This document shows, in pieces, positions 7,028 to 15,719 of a stretch of DNA of 34,656 bases. The notes beneath the pieces were generated by a model. That model saw only the letters and a program-made list of their open reading frames with translations, had not been told where the DNA came from and did not search any database. The DNA is from JBGLNJ01 sp034434835 (GTDB lineage: Bacteria > Chloroflexota > Anaerolineae > Fen-1058), in contig DAOTXX010000025.1 in assembly GCA_034434835.1 (NCBI GenBank), forward strand, positions 1 through 34,656, read 5' to 3'. The position numbers were made by a program, and so were the translations under genes. Positions within the stretch are counted from its first letter, which is position 1. Every line of letters begins with the position of its first letter.

Positions 7028-8409
7028 AGAACAAGGCGATTCTTTGGGTTCTTATCCTCTCTATCTTGAGCGTCTCGATCCTGGAGCACTCGGCCAGCGC
7101 CTGGGGTGTTCCGCAAGACATTTATGCCCAATACGCAGGGGCGATCCGTGTGCGCGCCAGGCGGCTGAGTTCTGACGCCAATCATACAGTCTACGTTCGC
7201 AAGTGCACCGGTGGGTATGGCGGCCCGTGCGACGCCTGGCAAAGGCTGGGGACATTGACAGGTGATCTCACCGAATTTCAGACGAGCCTGCAAGTGTTGC
7301 CGAACGATTACGTGGACATCAAGATAGACTCGAACGCCATCCCTTCCGATTGGAACCCGATTGTGTACAGCGCCGATCGAGTCAGGCGTCCCAGGCCGGG
7401 TGAAGACCCACCTGGCCCGCGTGTTGTCGCACCGCACGGAGGCAATGGGCAATTGTGCGGCGATGCCCCACCGATGAGCATTGCGGATTTACTGGCATCA
7501 TCCTATTACTGGCTGTCTTCTTCGTGCTGGGAAGATTGGGTGGACTATGACTGGAACGACCTGGCCTTCGTCGTGGACTATGTGCCGGGCAGTATCCAGC
7601 GCAGTGTCGGCGTGCATGTCCGCAACCCACAGGGCACGCCTCTGCCGCGCGACATCGGCGGTTCGGAAGTGGAAGTCGTGATGTGGTGGGCATGGTTTGC
7701 GCAGACGCAGTCATGGGGAACTCGTTCGGATGGCGCGCGAACACTCTTGACGCCGACATCTGCCTACAACTATCAAGGCGGCTATGTCCTGCCAAACTCG
7801 AACGAGAAGGTACTGGGCATCACGCCGGTGCCAGCGGATGGATGGGATTACGCCGAGAACGGGAAGACGAGCTACAACTGGTACTATAACACCTGGCCGC
7901 AGTCGGAAAGGCACGATGTCTACTTTATCCTGGCAACACATACGCCAACGCCATCGCCCACTAGCACGCCGACCAATACACCAACGCCGACGCCGACGAG
8001 CACTCCGACGCCGACGCCTACACCCGTGCCGCTCAACGTCGTGATTTCGCGCGATTGGCCCTGGCTGGTGTGGTATGGCGGCCAACCGCCACTCAATGGT
8101 CAGACCCAGGTGCTGCGCGGCTATGTCTCGGGTCATCCTGTCGGACCGGGCTTTGAGGTGTTGATCCATATAGCTCCACCTCTGTCGGATGGCTCGCCAT
8201 GCGACATTCATACGAACTGTGCACCCTCTACCTACTCGGTCGCCACGGATGTCGCCAGCGCGTTCATGTTGGATGCGGTGGCGTCCGGCAACGCCAATTT
8301 AGGCACAGAGCGCGAGGGCATCTGGCAGGCTTGGGCCGAGATTCCCGGTTCGGTCAGCAATGTGGTGAGTTGGGATGTGCAGTGGAATCGCTCGCACGTC
8401 ACGCAGTGA
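7024..8409 (+). CDS. Secreted protein with a PT-rich linker
   Basis: The TTG start at 7024 overlaps the previous TGA and is preceded by GAGGTG. It gives a textbook signal peptide (MKNKAILWVLILSILSVSI...SASA). The N-terminal domain (about residues 30-300) includes YDWNDLAFVVDYV, like the acidic DxNDL signature of some calcium-binding exported domains, and many Trp and Tyr residues. A ~30-residue Pro/Thr/Ser linker follows (7942-8030), then a C-terminal beta-type domain. The layout is that of a two-domain extracellular protein. Function is unknown; together with the 5822 gene it may be cargo or a surface partner of the Tad system (inference). Confidence 0.65.
   Translation: MKNKAILWVLILSILSVSILEHSASAWGVPQDIYAQYAGAIRVRARRLSSDANHTVYVRKCTGGYGGPCDAWQRLGTLTGDLTEFQTSLQVLPNDYVDIKIDSNAIPSDWNPIVYSADRVRRPRPGEDPPGPRVVAPHGGNGQLCGDAPPMSIADLLASSYYWLSSSCWEDWVDYDWNDLAFVVDYVPGSIQRSVGVHVRNPQGTPLPRDIGGSEVEVVMWWAWFAQTQSWGTRSDGARTLLTPTSAYNYQGGYVLPNSNEKVLGITPVPADGWDYAENGKTSYNWYYNTWPQSERHDVYFILATHTPTPSPTSTPTNTPTPTPTSTPTPTPTPVPLNVVISRDWPWLVWYGGQPPLNGQTQVLRGYVSGHPVGPGFEVLIHIAPPLSDGSPCDIHTNCAPSTYSVATDVASAFMLDAVASGNANLGTEREGIWQAWAEIPGSVSNVVSWDVQWNRSHVTQ
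7942..8030 (+). repeat. Pro-Thr linker repeat
   Basis: ACGCCGACGCC-type simple repeats encode TPTPSPTSTPT and related words, forming a low-complexity extracellular linker between two domains. Such PT linkers are common in Chloroflexota exported proteins. Confidence 0.8.
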
Positions 8410-8466
8410 GGCTGTTCCAAGGGTATAAATTACAAGAGATAACATCAAGATACAAATATTATTGTA

Positions 8467-8495
8467 TTGACAAACAAAGCTGATTCTGGTATCCT
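8467..8495 (+). promoter_or_regulatory. Sigma70-like promoter of the recombinase gene
   Basis: TTGACA at 8467-8472, a 17-base spacer and TATCCT at 8490-8495 lie in an AT-rich island (8415-8500) that contrasts with the GC-rich surroundings. The expected start site near 8502 gives a ~75-base leader with an imperfect hairpin (TTTTGGG 8504-8510 with CCCAAAA 8522-8528) and a small inverted repeat, CTAGA/TCTAG (8533-8537, 8546-8550). Confidence 0.6.
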
Positions 8496-8577
8496 GAGAG
8501 CGCTTTTGGGGGGTTGTAACACCCAAAAAACTCTAGAGATAACGTTCTAGCGTGACTCAGGAGAACAGGAGCAGCCC

Positions 8578-9471
8578 ATGGTCAAACGAAACTACCTGGA
8601 GGAATTCGACACCGATCTTGCCCGGCAGGACAAGAGTCCAATCACCCGGCGCGGCTACCTGGCCGATCTCGAGGACTTTGCTCAGTGGGTCGAGACAACC
8701 TACGGCGAAAAATTCGATCCGGCCAGGATCACGCGTGATGATGTGAGGGCATATCTCTCGCACCTGACAACAACGCGCAAGGCCAAGCCGGCGACGGCCA
8801 ATCGCAAGCTCGCTGCCCTTTCCACGTTTTGCCGGTGGGCGGTGAGCGTGAGGATTCTGAAGGATGACCCGACCGCCAACGTCAAAGGAGTCAAGCAGGT
8901 CAAGTCTCCGCCCAAAGCATTGGAGCGCGCCGATCTCAACCGGCTGGTGCGCAAGGCGCAGCAATCGGGCCGCCCACTGCACGCGGCAGTTGTCATCCTG
9001 CTGGCTAACACAGGCTTACGTGCAGGTGAGTTATGCGCCCTGGCTTTGAGCGACGTAGAGATCAAGCCCCGCTCAGGCAAGGTGATCGTGCGTTCCGGCA
9101 AAGGAGACAAGTATCGTGAGGTGCCGCTTAATGCAGATGCAAGGCAAGCGATCAGCCAGTACATTGCCGTCCGCCCCAATCCAGCCAAACCGAAAGAGGC
9201 CGATCGGCTATTCATCGGCCAGCGTGGCGAGCCGCTCGAAGAAGGCGGCGTGTGGCACATCGTCACCAAGTATGCGAACCAGGCAGGGATCGAGGATGCA
9301 TCGCCGCATGTGTTGCGCCACACCTTTGCCACGCTGCTCTTGCGAGAGCACAAGACGGACCTGGTAACCGTGGCCGATTTGTTAGGGCACGAGAATGTGA
9401 ACACCACGGCTCGCTATGCTCGGAGTACTGAAGCCGACCGGCAGGCAGCTGTGGAAAAGTTGAGTCAGTAA
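8578..9471 (+). CDS. Tyrosine recombinase (XerC/XerD family)
   Basis: This 297-residue site-specific recombinase has a SAM-like N-terminal core-binding domain (about 1-100) and a C-terminal catalytic domain. The catalytic set is visible: Arg ~148 in NTGLRAGEL, Lys ~175 in RSGKGDKYR, His/Arg ~244/247 in HVLRHTFAT, His ~271 in LLGHENVNTT, and the nucleophile Tyr ~280 in ARYAR. Length and motifs are those of an intact Xer-type enzyme. It has its own promoter and marks the left side of the replication/recombination gene block, so it may act as the integrase or resolvase of that element. It could also be a chromosomal XerC-like resolvase. Confidence 0.9.
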   Translation: MVKRNYLEEFDTDLARQDKSPITRRGYLADLEDFAQWVETTYGEKFDPARITRDDVRAYLSHLTTTRKAKPATANRKLAALSTFCRWAVSVRILKDDPTANVKGVKQVKSPPKALERADLNRLVRKAQQSGRPLHAAVVILLANTGLRAGELCALALSDVEIKPRSGKVIVRSGKGDKYREVPLNADARQAISQYIAVRPNPAKPKEADRLFIGQRGEPLEEGGVWHIVTKYANQAGIEDASPHVLRHTFATLLLREHKTDLVTVADLLGHENVNTTARYARSTEADRQAAVEKLSQ

Positions 9472-9490
9472 ATCATCAGGAGGGCACACG

Positions 9491-10066
9491 ATGAAGAATC
9501 GCGTCGAAATTGAAGGGTATGTCACCAACCGTATCTGGCAGTGGTCGGAACCAGGGAGAAATTCCCCCGACACACTGTTTCGGTTGGCCTGTTATCCCGA
9601 CCTGGACAACGGGCAGGCCAGGCCGAGACCGTTCTACGTCACGGTTCGTATTCCAGGTAGTGTTCTGAACGGTGTGCCGGTCGGCGTGCTGCCAGAGCAG
9701 CGGTTGATGGTGACGGGCCAGTTGGTCAGCCGAGATTACACTCACTCGCTCAGTGACTTTTTAGCGCGCGTGAAAGACAAGCCCGAGTTGGCACTGCCGG
9801 AAGGTTTTGACCCAGAGCGTGTGGTCGAGCTTCGCTCGCTCAACGAGGTGATTGTCGAGTCTATCCGCGTTGTGGAAGAGCAAGACACGAGCGATGATGA
9901 TGGCGAGACTGACAACCGCAAGCCATCACGCCGCGAGCGCCGTCGCGAAAGAAAACAAGCGGCTGAGGTCTCAGCGCATACAGGCACACTTGCTGCAGGC
10001 GAGAATGTAACTCGCTCTCCCGACAGTGGCACTTTGCCAGCCAACACGAGTTCGAGCACTATTTAG
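9491..10066 (+). CDS. OB-fold single-stranded DNA-binding-like protein
   Basis: This 191-residue protein starts with VEIEGYVTNRIW, followed by beta-strand segments (TLFRLACYP, PFYVTVRIPG, QRLMVTGQLV, IVESIRVVEE). That is the strand order of a single OB fold as in SSB and PriB-type proteins. The C-terminal third is acidic, then strongly basic (RKPSRRERRRERK), then Ser/Thr-rich, and lacks the acidic Phe-ending tip of canonical SSB. The start has AGGAGG upstream and the AACACGATG-like context (GCACACGATG). It lies 19 bases after the recombinase in the same transcript. A role in recombination or replication of the element is inferred. The canonical SSB of the window is at 18773. Confidence 0.55.
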   Translation: MKNRVEIEGYVTNRIWQWSEPGRNSPDTLFRLACYPDLDNGQARPRPFYVTVRIPGSVLNGVPVGVLPEQRLMVTGQLVSRDYTHSLSDFLARVKDKPELALPEGFDPERVVELRSLNEVIVESIRVVEEQDTSDDDGETDNRKPSRRERRRERKQAAEVSAHTGTLAAGENVTRSPDSGTLPANTSSSTI

Positions 10067-10140
10067 TCTTGTAGTCGAGTAGTCAAGTGGTCAGAAGTTG
10101 ACTACAAGACCAAGCGACTACATGACTAAGCGACTACTCC
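10066..10140. repeat. Inverted AGTC spacer repeat
   Basis: GTCTTGTAGTC (10066-10076) pairs perfectly with GACTACAAGAC (10100-10110) across a 23-base loop made of further TAGTCAAGT-type words; GACTACATGACTAAG words follow to 10136. It may act as a terminator-like hairpin after the SSB-like gene but has no T-run. Confidence 0.6.
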
Positions 10141-10143
10141 GTC

Positions 10144-10350
10144 ACTGCATAGTAACCGCCAGCCGGTGAGGGCTGGCCGCGTAACGACAATCAGGCTGGC
10201 GCACTCGCCGCCAGCCTGAAAATACCATCCCTGCGAACCTGCGGGGACAGAACACACGATGTTCGCTCCGGCGATGAGCCGAGGGCGCACACGATGCCCT
10301 TCTTTCGTGAAGGGGAATCGTACTGTGTGTTCTGTCCCCGCTTTTGTTTT
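10144..10350. other. Hairpin-rich non-coding segment
   Basis: There are three successive perfect inverted repeats: GCCAGCC/GGCTGGC (10158-10164, 10171-10177, 6-base loop); TCAGGCTGGCG/CGCCAGCCTGA (10191-10201, 10209-10219, 7-base loop); and a 17-base pair of arms at 10241-10257 and 10325-10341 (GCGGGGACAGAACACAC and its complement) around 67 bases. The last is followed by CTTTTGTTTT, so it could terminate plus-strand transcription. I see no credible gene here. It could be a structured RNA or a small hairpin element (inference). Confidence 0.55.
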
Positions 10351-10772
10351 GGGCGTTGCACCTGAACAAACAGGTCGGAGAAACGCTGCCGGTCCCGCAA
10401 GGGACGGCGCGCACGTTGTACGCCTCAACCACTGCGCGCTGATAAATCGGTGGCGCTGGCCTCATACCTACATGATGAATTATCGAGGGGAGTGTCGGAC
10501 TCTCGTGGGTTAGTGCGCTAGTTCGTTAGTGCATGAGTTCGAGAACGTGCGGCTCAAGCAACGACTATTGCACTATCGCACTAACCCGCGATGGCGGCAT
10601 CGAAGCCGCCCCCTCGTCTTGCACGTTCAAACTATCATCCCGGACACGGTTCAGAAACGTCTGTTCCACACATCCAGATCGTGTTTAGTGGCATGCCAGC
10701 TCAAGTCCGAGGGCCCGCAGTCATGCCTTCACGCTTCAATCCATAGAAGGCTGTATCCGCTGTCTCTCGTGA
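10351..10772. other. Non-coding stretch between the SSB-like gene and the secreted giant
   Basis: No convincing gene was found. It contains a small GNRA-type hairpin (GTCCC, GCAA loop, GGGAC near 10389-10402) and an inverted spacer repeat, GGGTTAGTGCG (10507-10517) with CGCACTAACCC (10577-10587), filled with TTAGTGC words. Short open frames here have no ribosome sites and are built of repeats. Confidence 0.5.
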
Positions 10773-10800
10773 TTGACTTGCAAAAGCGTTGGGCTATACT
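10773..10800 (+). promoter_or_regulatory. Sigma70-like promoter of the 1443-residue secreted protein
   Basis: TTGACT at 10773-10778, a 16-base spacer and TATACT at 10795-10800, about 100 bases upstream of the ATG at 10903. Both boxes are close to consensus and no other gene lies between. Confidence 0.6.
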
Positions 10801-10902
10801 TGAAATGGGTCCATGAGTATTTCCCCTGTTTGTGGCAACTGTCAAAGAAAAGAGGACAATCGCTGACGTTCCCAGCCACGACATTTGAGGAGGTGTGACG
10901 TG

Positions 10903-13900
10903 ATGCAGCCAAGATGGATCAGAAGCGGTGTCACTGTATTATTGTCCTCCTTGCTTGTGTTAGCGATGCGGGCCTTGCTTGCCGCGCCACAAGACCAACC
11001 ATCAGCCTGGCAAGTCGTTGGCCAGATCGGCGGGCCGACACAGGCTGTCGCCGTGCAAGGCAATCATGCCTACGTCGGCGTCGGCCTGCGGCTGGTTGTG
11101 CTGGACGTGTCCAACCCCAGCACGCCCACGGAGGTGGGCAGTACAACCCCCTTCCCCTACTTCATCGAGGACGCCGTCGTCAGCGGGACGCTGGCCTACG
11201 TCGCCGCCGGTGGGGCGGGCCTGCGCGTGGTGGACATTTCCTCCCCGGCCAATCCGGTCGAGGTCGGTGCCTGGGATTCGCCCGGCTACGCCGAAGGGGT
11301 GGCGGTGGCCGGCAACACGGTTTACCTGGCCGACGGGCCGTATGGCCTGTGGACGGTGGATGTCTCTGACCCGGCGCATCCCCACAAGGTTGGCTCGGCC
11401 TATGATATGAACTACGCCTTCGAGGTGGTGGTGTCCGGTCATCACGCCTACATCGCTGCGGCCGGAGCCGGGCTGCTGGTGGCGGATGTTTCTGACCCGG
11501 CGCATCCGGTGGAGGTGGGGACGCTGGATACGCCGGGGTATGCCTACGGCGTGGCGGGCGACCGTGAGGGTCGCCCCTACGTGTACGTCGCTGACGGCTG
11601 GGAAGGTGTGCGGCTGGTGGACGTGTCCAACCCCAGTGCGCCGATCGCAGTCAGCACATACAAGACACCGGGCTGGGCCTTTGACATCACCATCTCCGGC
11701 ACGCGCGCCTGCGTGGCCGATGCCTTTATGGGCCTGCGGGTGCTGGACGTATCCGACCCGGTGCATCCCGTGGAACTGGGCGGCTATGAGATGGCGGGGG
11801 GCCACGCCGGAAGCGTGGCTGTGGCCGGGAACACAGCCTACGTGGCCGACCGCAATGGGGGGCTGCGGGTGATGAGCGTTGCCGACCCGGCACATCCAAT
11901 CCAGGTGGGCCTGTATGATCCGTTGAGTTACGCCGATGGAGTTTGGGTGGATGGCGATTACGCCTACGTCGCCGCGGGCAAGTACGGCCTGCGGGTCGTG
12001 GACATCTCCGAGCCAACTCATCCGGTCGGGATCGGCAGTTACGACACGCAGAGCTATGCTACCGGTGTCGTAGTCGAAGGGGACTATACCTATGTGGCGT
12101 CCCGGCACTTGCATATCCTGGATGTCTCGGACCCGGCCCATCCAACACAGGTTGGCTTCCTCGAAGAAGGAGGTGGCAGGGACATTGCCGTGGCCGGCAA
12201 CATCGCCTATATCCCCAATGAGTGGGGACTCAACTTGGTGAGCATCTCTGACCCATCCCATCCGGCCGAGCTTGGTTTTGTCCGATTGTGGGAGTACTGC
12301 GGGGCACCCGACGCGGCTGTGGGTGTGGATGTGAGCAGCATCTTTGCCTACGTCGCCAGCGAGAATGCCGGACTGGAAGTTGTGGATGTCTCGAATCCAC
12401 TGAGCCCGACCCTGATCGGAGCATACGACAGCGGATCCAGCTTCTCCCAGGATGTTGCTGTGTCGGGTACCACGGCATATATTGCCGACACTCATGGGTT
12501 ACAGCTGGTCAACGTGTCTGACCCGGCCCACCCAAGCGGGATGGGCTACTGCGACACGCCGGGCGAGGCCTACGGGGTGGCGGTGTCTGGAACCGCAGCA
12601 TATGTGGCGGATGGCAGCAGGGGCATATCTGTTGTGGACATTTCCAATCCGTACAGCCCGACCCTGGCTGGAGAGTTCAACACGCTGGGCTACGTCCACC
12701 AAGTGGCGGTAGCCGGGAGCCGTATCTACGTGGCCGACGGCCCCAACGGCTTGCTCATCCTGGGACCTGCAACTGACGATCTCGCCGCCAGGTCAGGAAC
12801 ACAGCCTGCACAGGACCAGCCATTGGCGACCCGGCAGGCAATCGTTGAACCGACGACGGCGCGCAGGGCGGTTGTTCCGCCAGACGAGTGGCTGACCCCG
12901 CCCTCTATGCCCGGCGCGCCGCCGGCCCCGCTCAAGCCAGGAACTTCCAACAGATCAAAACCAGGCAGGGCGACCGGGATTGCCAGCACCTGCACCGTGA
13001 CCAGCACGGCCGACAGCGGCGTTGGGACGTTGCGCGAGTGCCTGGCGAACGCCGTGAGCGGAGAGACGATCACCTTTGACCCGGCGGTCTTTCCCCCGAC
13101 TACTCCCGTCACTATTTCCCTGTCCAGCGCGCTCCCCTGGCTCGACCAGGGCCATCTCACCCTTGACGCTTCTAACGCCGGGGTGATCCTGGACGGCAGC
13201 GGCGCGCCGGACACGACCGGCCTGGTGATCGCCTCAGACGGCAACGTGATCCGTGGCCTGCAGATCCTGCGCTTTCCAGGCGATGGCATTCTCGTTTTCA
13301 ATGGAGCAAAGAACAATCAGATTGGCGGCAACCGGCTGCAGGGCAGTGGGCCGCTTGGCCAGGGCAACCTGATTAGCGGCAATGGGCAGAGTGGCGTCGA
13401 GATCTCCGGCGCGGGCACGATGAGCAACACCGTGGTCGGAAACTTCATCGGCACCGATCTCAGCGGCACGGCCATCGTCGGCAACCAAGTGGGAGTGGAT
13501 ATTGCGTATGGGGCCAGCCACAACACCATCGGCGGAGCGATGGCAGGGCAGCGCAACGTCATCGCCGGCAATCAGAACGACGTGGCTATTTGGTATCCCG
13601 GTTCGGATCACAATGTCGTCACGGGCAACCTGATCGGCACCGACCCCAGCGGTTCTTTCGCTCTGCGCACTTCACCCCTGCCAGGATGCTGCACGCGCGG
13701 AGTGATGATCGCACAGGGTGCCCGGCAGAACATCATTGGGCCGGGGAATGTCATCAATGGCAGTTACTGGGGCATCCAACTCTTCGGGGAGGGCGTGGAC
13801 GAGAACGTGATTGTCGGCAACCTGATCGGCACGAACATCAGCGGGACGGCGGCCATTGGCAACTTCTCGGATGGGATATTGATCAGCGCAGGGCCGCAGC

Positions 13901-15234
13901 GCAATCGCATCGGCGGCGCGACGCCGGGTGAACGGAATATCATCAGCGGCAACGATGGCAACGGGATCGGTATCAACGGCGCAGAGACCATCAGCAACAC
14001 GGTGATCGGCAACTACGTCGGTACGGACGCCAGCGGGACGGCGGCGCTGGGGAATATGGGACCGGGAGGCGGCATCCAGGTATGGAGTCCGGACAACCTC
14101 ATCGAGCGGAATCTGGTCAGCAGCAATGGTTCCAACGGCATCAGCCTCATCGGCAGCCAGGCTTATGGTAATCGCGTCATCGGCAACTATACCGGGACTG
14201 ACGTGAGCGGCACCGCCGATTTGGGGAACAGGGGCTACGGGATCGGCATAGAGGGGGGTGCGTTCGACAACCTGGTACAGGGAAACCTGTCGAGCGGCAA
14301 CAACAGAGCAGGTGTGGGCATTTCCGACTGGGGCAGCAACTACAATGTGGTCATCGGCAACCACATTGGCACGGATGCCAGCGGCACACAGGCTATACCG
14401 AATGACGAGTGTGGGTTGTTAGGGAGCTCGTCTTGCAACAGGATTGGCGGAACGGGACCAGGGGAAGGCAACCTGATCAGCGGCAACTCTGCCGGAGTTT
14501 GTTTCTACGGGCCAGGAGCTGTAGGGAACCTGGTTCTGGGGAACTTTATTGGTACAGACCTCCGCGGGGGCCAGCCTCTGCCCAACCGATCTGGTGTGGT
14601 AGTGGGAACTGGCACCGGCCATACGATGGTGGGAGGTGCGACTGCGGCAGAGCGAAACGTCATCAGCGGCAACGGTGCGAGTGGGATCGGGTTGGAAAGC
14701 GATTACAACTTCGTCGTCGGGAATTACATCGGCCCCGATGCCCGCGGTGGGGCGGCCCTGGGCAATGCGTGGGTCGCTCTGGAACTGAAGGGTGCCGAGC
14801 ACAGTGTCATCCAGGGCAACCTCATTGCATACAACATGTCAAATGGCTTCTGGGTATACGTCGGCTCCTTCAACACCATCCGCCGCAACTCGATCCACAG
14901 CAACGGCGAGCGTGGCATCGTCCTCACCGACGGCGGCAACCAGATGCTCCCCGTGCCGGCCATCCTTACCGTCACCGAGACCACCGTCTCCGGCGCGGCC
15001 TGCCCCGGCTGTACGGTGGAGGTCTTTTCGGATGCTGAGGACGAGGGCCGGGTCTACGAGGGCAGCGCCATCGCTAATGCGGCGGGCGCGTTCGCGTTCA
15101 CCAAGCCAACCAGCCTGACCGGGCCGTTCATTACAGCCACGGCCACCGATCACGATGGCAATACATCCGAGTTCTCGATTCCGCACAGGATGTGGAGACA
15201 GGTGTATCTGCCGGTGACTCTGAAGAACGGGTAG
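10903..15234 (+). CDS. Giant secreted LVIVD beta-propeller / right-handed beta-helix protein
   Basis: This is a 1443-residue extracellular protein. A signal peptide covers residues 1-30. About 13 LVIVD-type repeats follow (each with a word like LDVSDPAHPVEVG and an AYVADG strand), which should form one or two beta-propellers (about 45-620). After a Pro-rich linker, CTVTSTADSGVGTLREC opens a CSLREC-like, parallel beta-helix region with eight copies of xxGNxIGTDxSGTA (about 690-1290). A small beta domain (GAACPGCTVEVFSD) and the terminal motif VYLPVTLKNG end the protein. ATG 10903 has GAGGAGGTG upstream; TTG 10885 lies too close to that site. It is probably surface-attached, and a carbohydrate-binding or adhesive role is an inference. 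The last motif may be a sorting or anchoring signal, but this is not established. Confidence 0.78.
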   Translation: MQPRWIRSGVTVLLSSLLVLAMRALLAAPQDQPSAWQVVGQIGGPTQAVAVQGNHAYVGVGLRLVVLDVSNPSTPTEVGSTTPFPYFIEDAVVSGTLAYVAAGGAGLRVVDISSPANPVEVGAWDSPGYAEGVAVAGNTVYLADGPYGLWTVDVSDPAHPHKVGSAYDMNYAFEVVVSGHHAYIAAAGAGLLVADVSDPAHPVEVGTLDTPGYAYGVAGDREGRPYVYVADGWEGVRLVDVSNPSAPIAVSTYKTPGWAFDITISGTRACVADAFMGLRVLDVSDPVHPVELGGYEMAGGHAGSVAVAGNTAYVADRNGGLRVMSVADPAHPIQVGLYDPLSYADGVWVDGDYAYVAAGKYGLRVVDISEPTHPVGIGSYDTQSYATGVVVEGDYTYVASRHLHILDVSDPAHPTQVGFLEEGGGRDIAVAGNIAYIPNEWGLNLVSISDPSHPAELGFVRLWEYCGAPDAAVGVDVSSIFAYVASENAGLEVVDVSNPLSPTLIGAYDSGSSFSQDVAVSGTTAYIADTHGLQLVNVSDPAHPSGMGYCDTPGEAYGVAVSGTAAYVADGSRGISVVDISNPYSPTLAGEFNTLGYVHQVAVAGSRIYVADGPNGLLILGPATDDLAARSGTQPAQDQPLATRQAIVEPTTARRAVVPPDEWLTPPSMPGAPPAPLKPGTSNRSKPGRATGIASTCTVTSTADSGVGTLRECLANAVSGETITFDPAVFPPTTPVTISLSSALPWLDQGHLTLDASNAGVILDGSGAPDTTGLVIASDGNVIRGLQILRFPGDGILVFNGAKNNQIGGNRLQGSGPLGQGNLISGNGQSGVEISGAGTMSNTVVGNFIGTDLSGTAIVGNQVGVDIAYGASHNTIGGAMAGQRNVIAGNQNDVAIWYPGSDHNVVTGNLIGTDPSGSFALRTSPLPGCCTRGVMIAQGARQNIIGPGNVINGSYWGIQLFGEGVDENVIVGNLIGTNISGTAAIGNFSDGILISAGPQRNRIGGATPGERNIISGNDGNGIGINGAETISNTVIGNYVGTDASGTAALGNMGPGGGIQVWSPDNLIERNLVSSNGSNGISLIGSQAYGNRVIGNYTGTDVSGTADLGNRGYGIGIEGGAFDNLVQGNLSSGNNRAGVGISDWGSNYNVVIGNHIGTDASGTQAIPNDECGLLGSSSCNRIGGTGPGEGNLISGNSAGVCFYGPGAVGNLVLGNFIGTDLRGGQPLPNRSGVVVGTGTGHTMVGGATAAERNVISGNGASGIGLESDYNFVVGNYIGPDARGGAALGNAWVALELKGAEHSVIQGNLIAYNMSNGFWVYVGSFNTIRRNSIHSNGERGIVLTDGGNQMLPVPAILTVTETTVSGAACPGCTVEVFSDAEDEGRVYEGSAIANAAGAFAFTKPTSLTGPFITATATDHDGNTSEFSIPHRMWRQVYLPVTLKNG

Positions 15235-15404
15235 CGACATTTCACCAGCGCAAGCACCGTCGGCAATAACTGCGGGAGACGAAGCGACGATAACGGAAGA
15301 GATTTACGAAGCCCAGTATGCGCTGCTGGACAGTGAGTTCAATCAATACGTGCAACCGTAGTCCTGGCGCATGCTCCGCATACTGTCATTTGCCACATCC
15401 AGCA
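15235..15404 (+). other. Non-coding gap with a possible gene-end remnant
   Basis: One frame running to TAG at 15358-15360 reads TEEIYEAQYALLDSEFNQY and looks protein-like. It has no start codon or ribosome site and is open backwards into the end of the secreted gene in another frame. It may be the 3' end of a lost gene. Otherwise nothing is recognised. Confidence 0.3.
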
Positions 15405-15474
15405 TTGCAAGTGAGCACCGGCCTCGCCCCGATCCACCGGTCGGGGAATCGTGGTTCGAGTCCACGTCTTGCGA
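15405..15474 (+). ncRNA. tRNA-like domain, copy A (no D-arm)
   Basis: A 7-bp terminal stem (TTGCAAG 15405-15411 with CTTGCGA 15468-15474, one G-U) encloses a central stem CCCCGA/TCGGGG with an 8-base loop. A canonical T-arm follows: CGTGG, TTCGAGT loop, CCACG at 15451-15466. The space for a D-arm is only ~16 bases and shows none, and there is no normal 7-base anticodon loop. It is therefore tRNA-like or a degraded tRNA rather than a working one. A related domain lies at 22907. Confidence 0.45.
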
Positions 15475-15660
15475 TTTTGGTCTTGCTCTGCATTTTGCAG
15501 ACACCACCACGTTGATTGCTCCATTTCGAGCACTACGTTCTATCCTCCACATTTTACGTCTTCCCATTTGCCTGGGCTAACCTCGTAACACGATTCAAAT
15601 CCTCTATCTGTCCTCACGATGTCTGGCACTTGCTCCTGGCAAGTCGGCCAGTTATCTCGG
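15475..15660 (+). promoter_or_regulatory. Conserved non-coding leader, copy A
   Basis: The block 15489-15626 matches 22994-23131 at equal length (138 bases), about three-quarters or more identical by eye. It has fully identical runs at 15489-15505, 15530-15541 and 15606-15626, and AGTCGGCCAGTT at 15642. Differences are mostly transitions and do not follow a codon pattern. Local hairpins follow: ACTTGC/GCAAGT and TCACG/CGTGA. It lies upstream of the clamp operon, so it may be a leader RNA or control region. Confidence 0.5.
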
Positions 15661-15719
15661 CGCGCACTCACGCCTCGTGAACGCCGCCGGCCACACCAAC
15701 TTTGAAGGAGCCAAACACG

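Noticed and set aside
10529..10816. Short open frame before the secreted giant
   Set aside because: It is built of spacer repeats, has no ribosome site and overlaps the promoter at 10773.
15371..15580. Short protein gene conserved between leader copies A and B
   Set aside because: The corresponding frames give peptides that differ at non-synonymous positions with no codon bias in the changes, and there is no ribosome site.
15405..15690. tmRNA
   Set aside because: The tRNA-like part lies at the 5' end with both acceptor strands close together; tmRNA has the mRNA part between them and the T-arm at the 3' end. No tag peptide seen.
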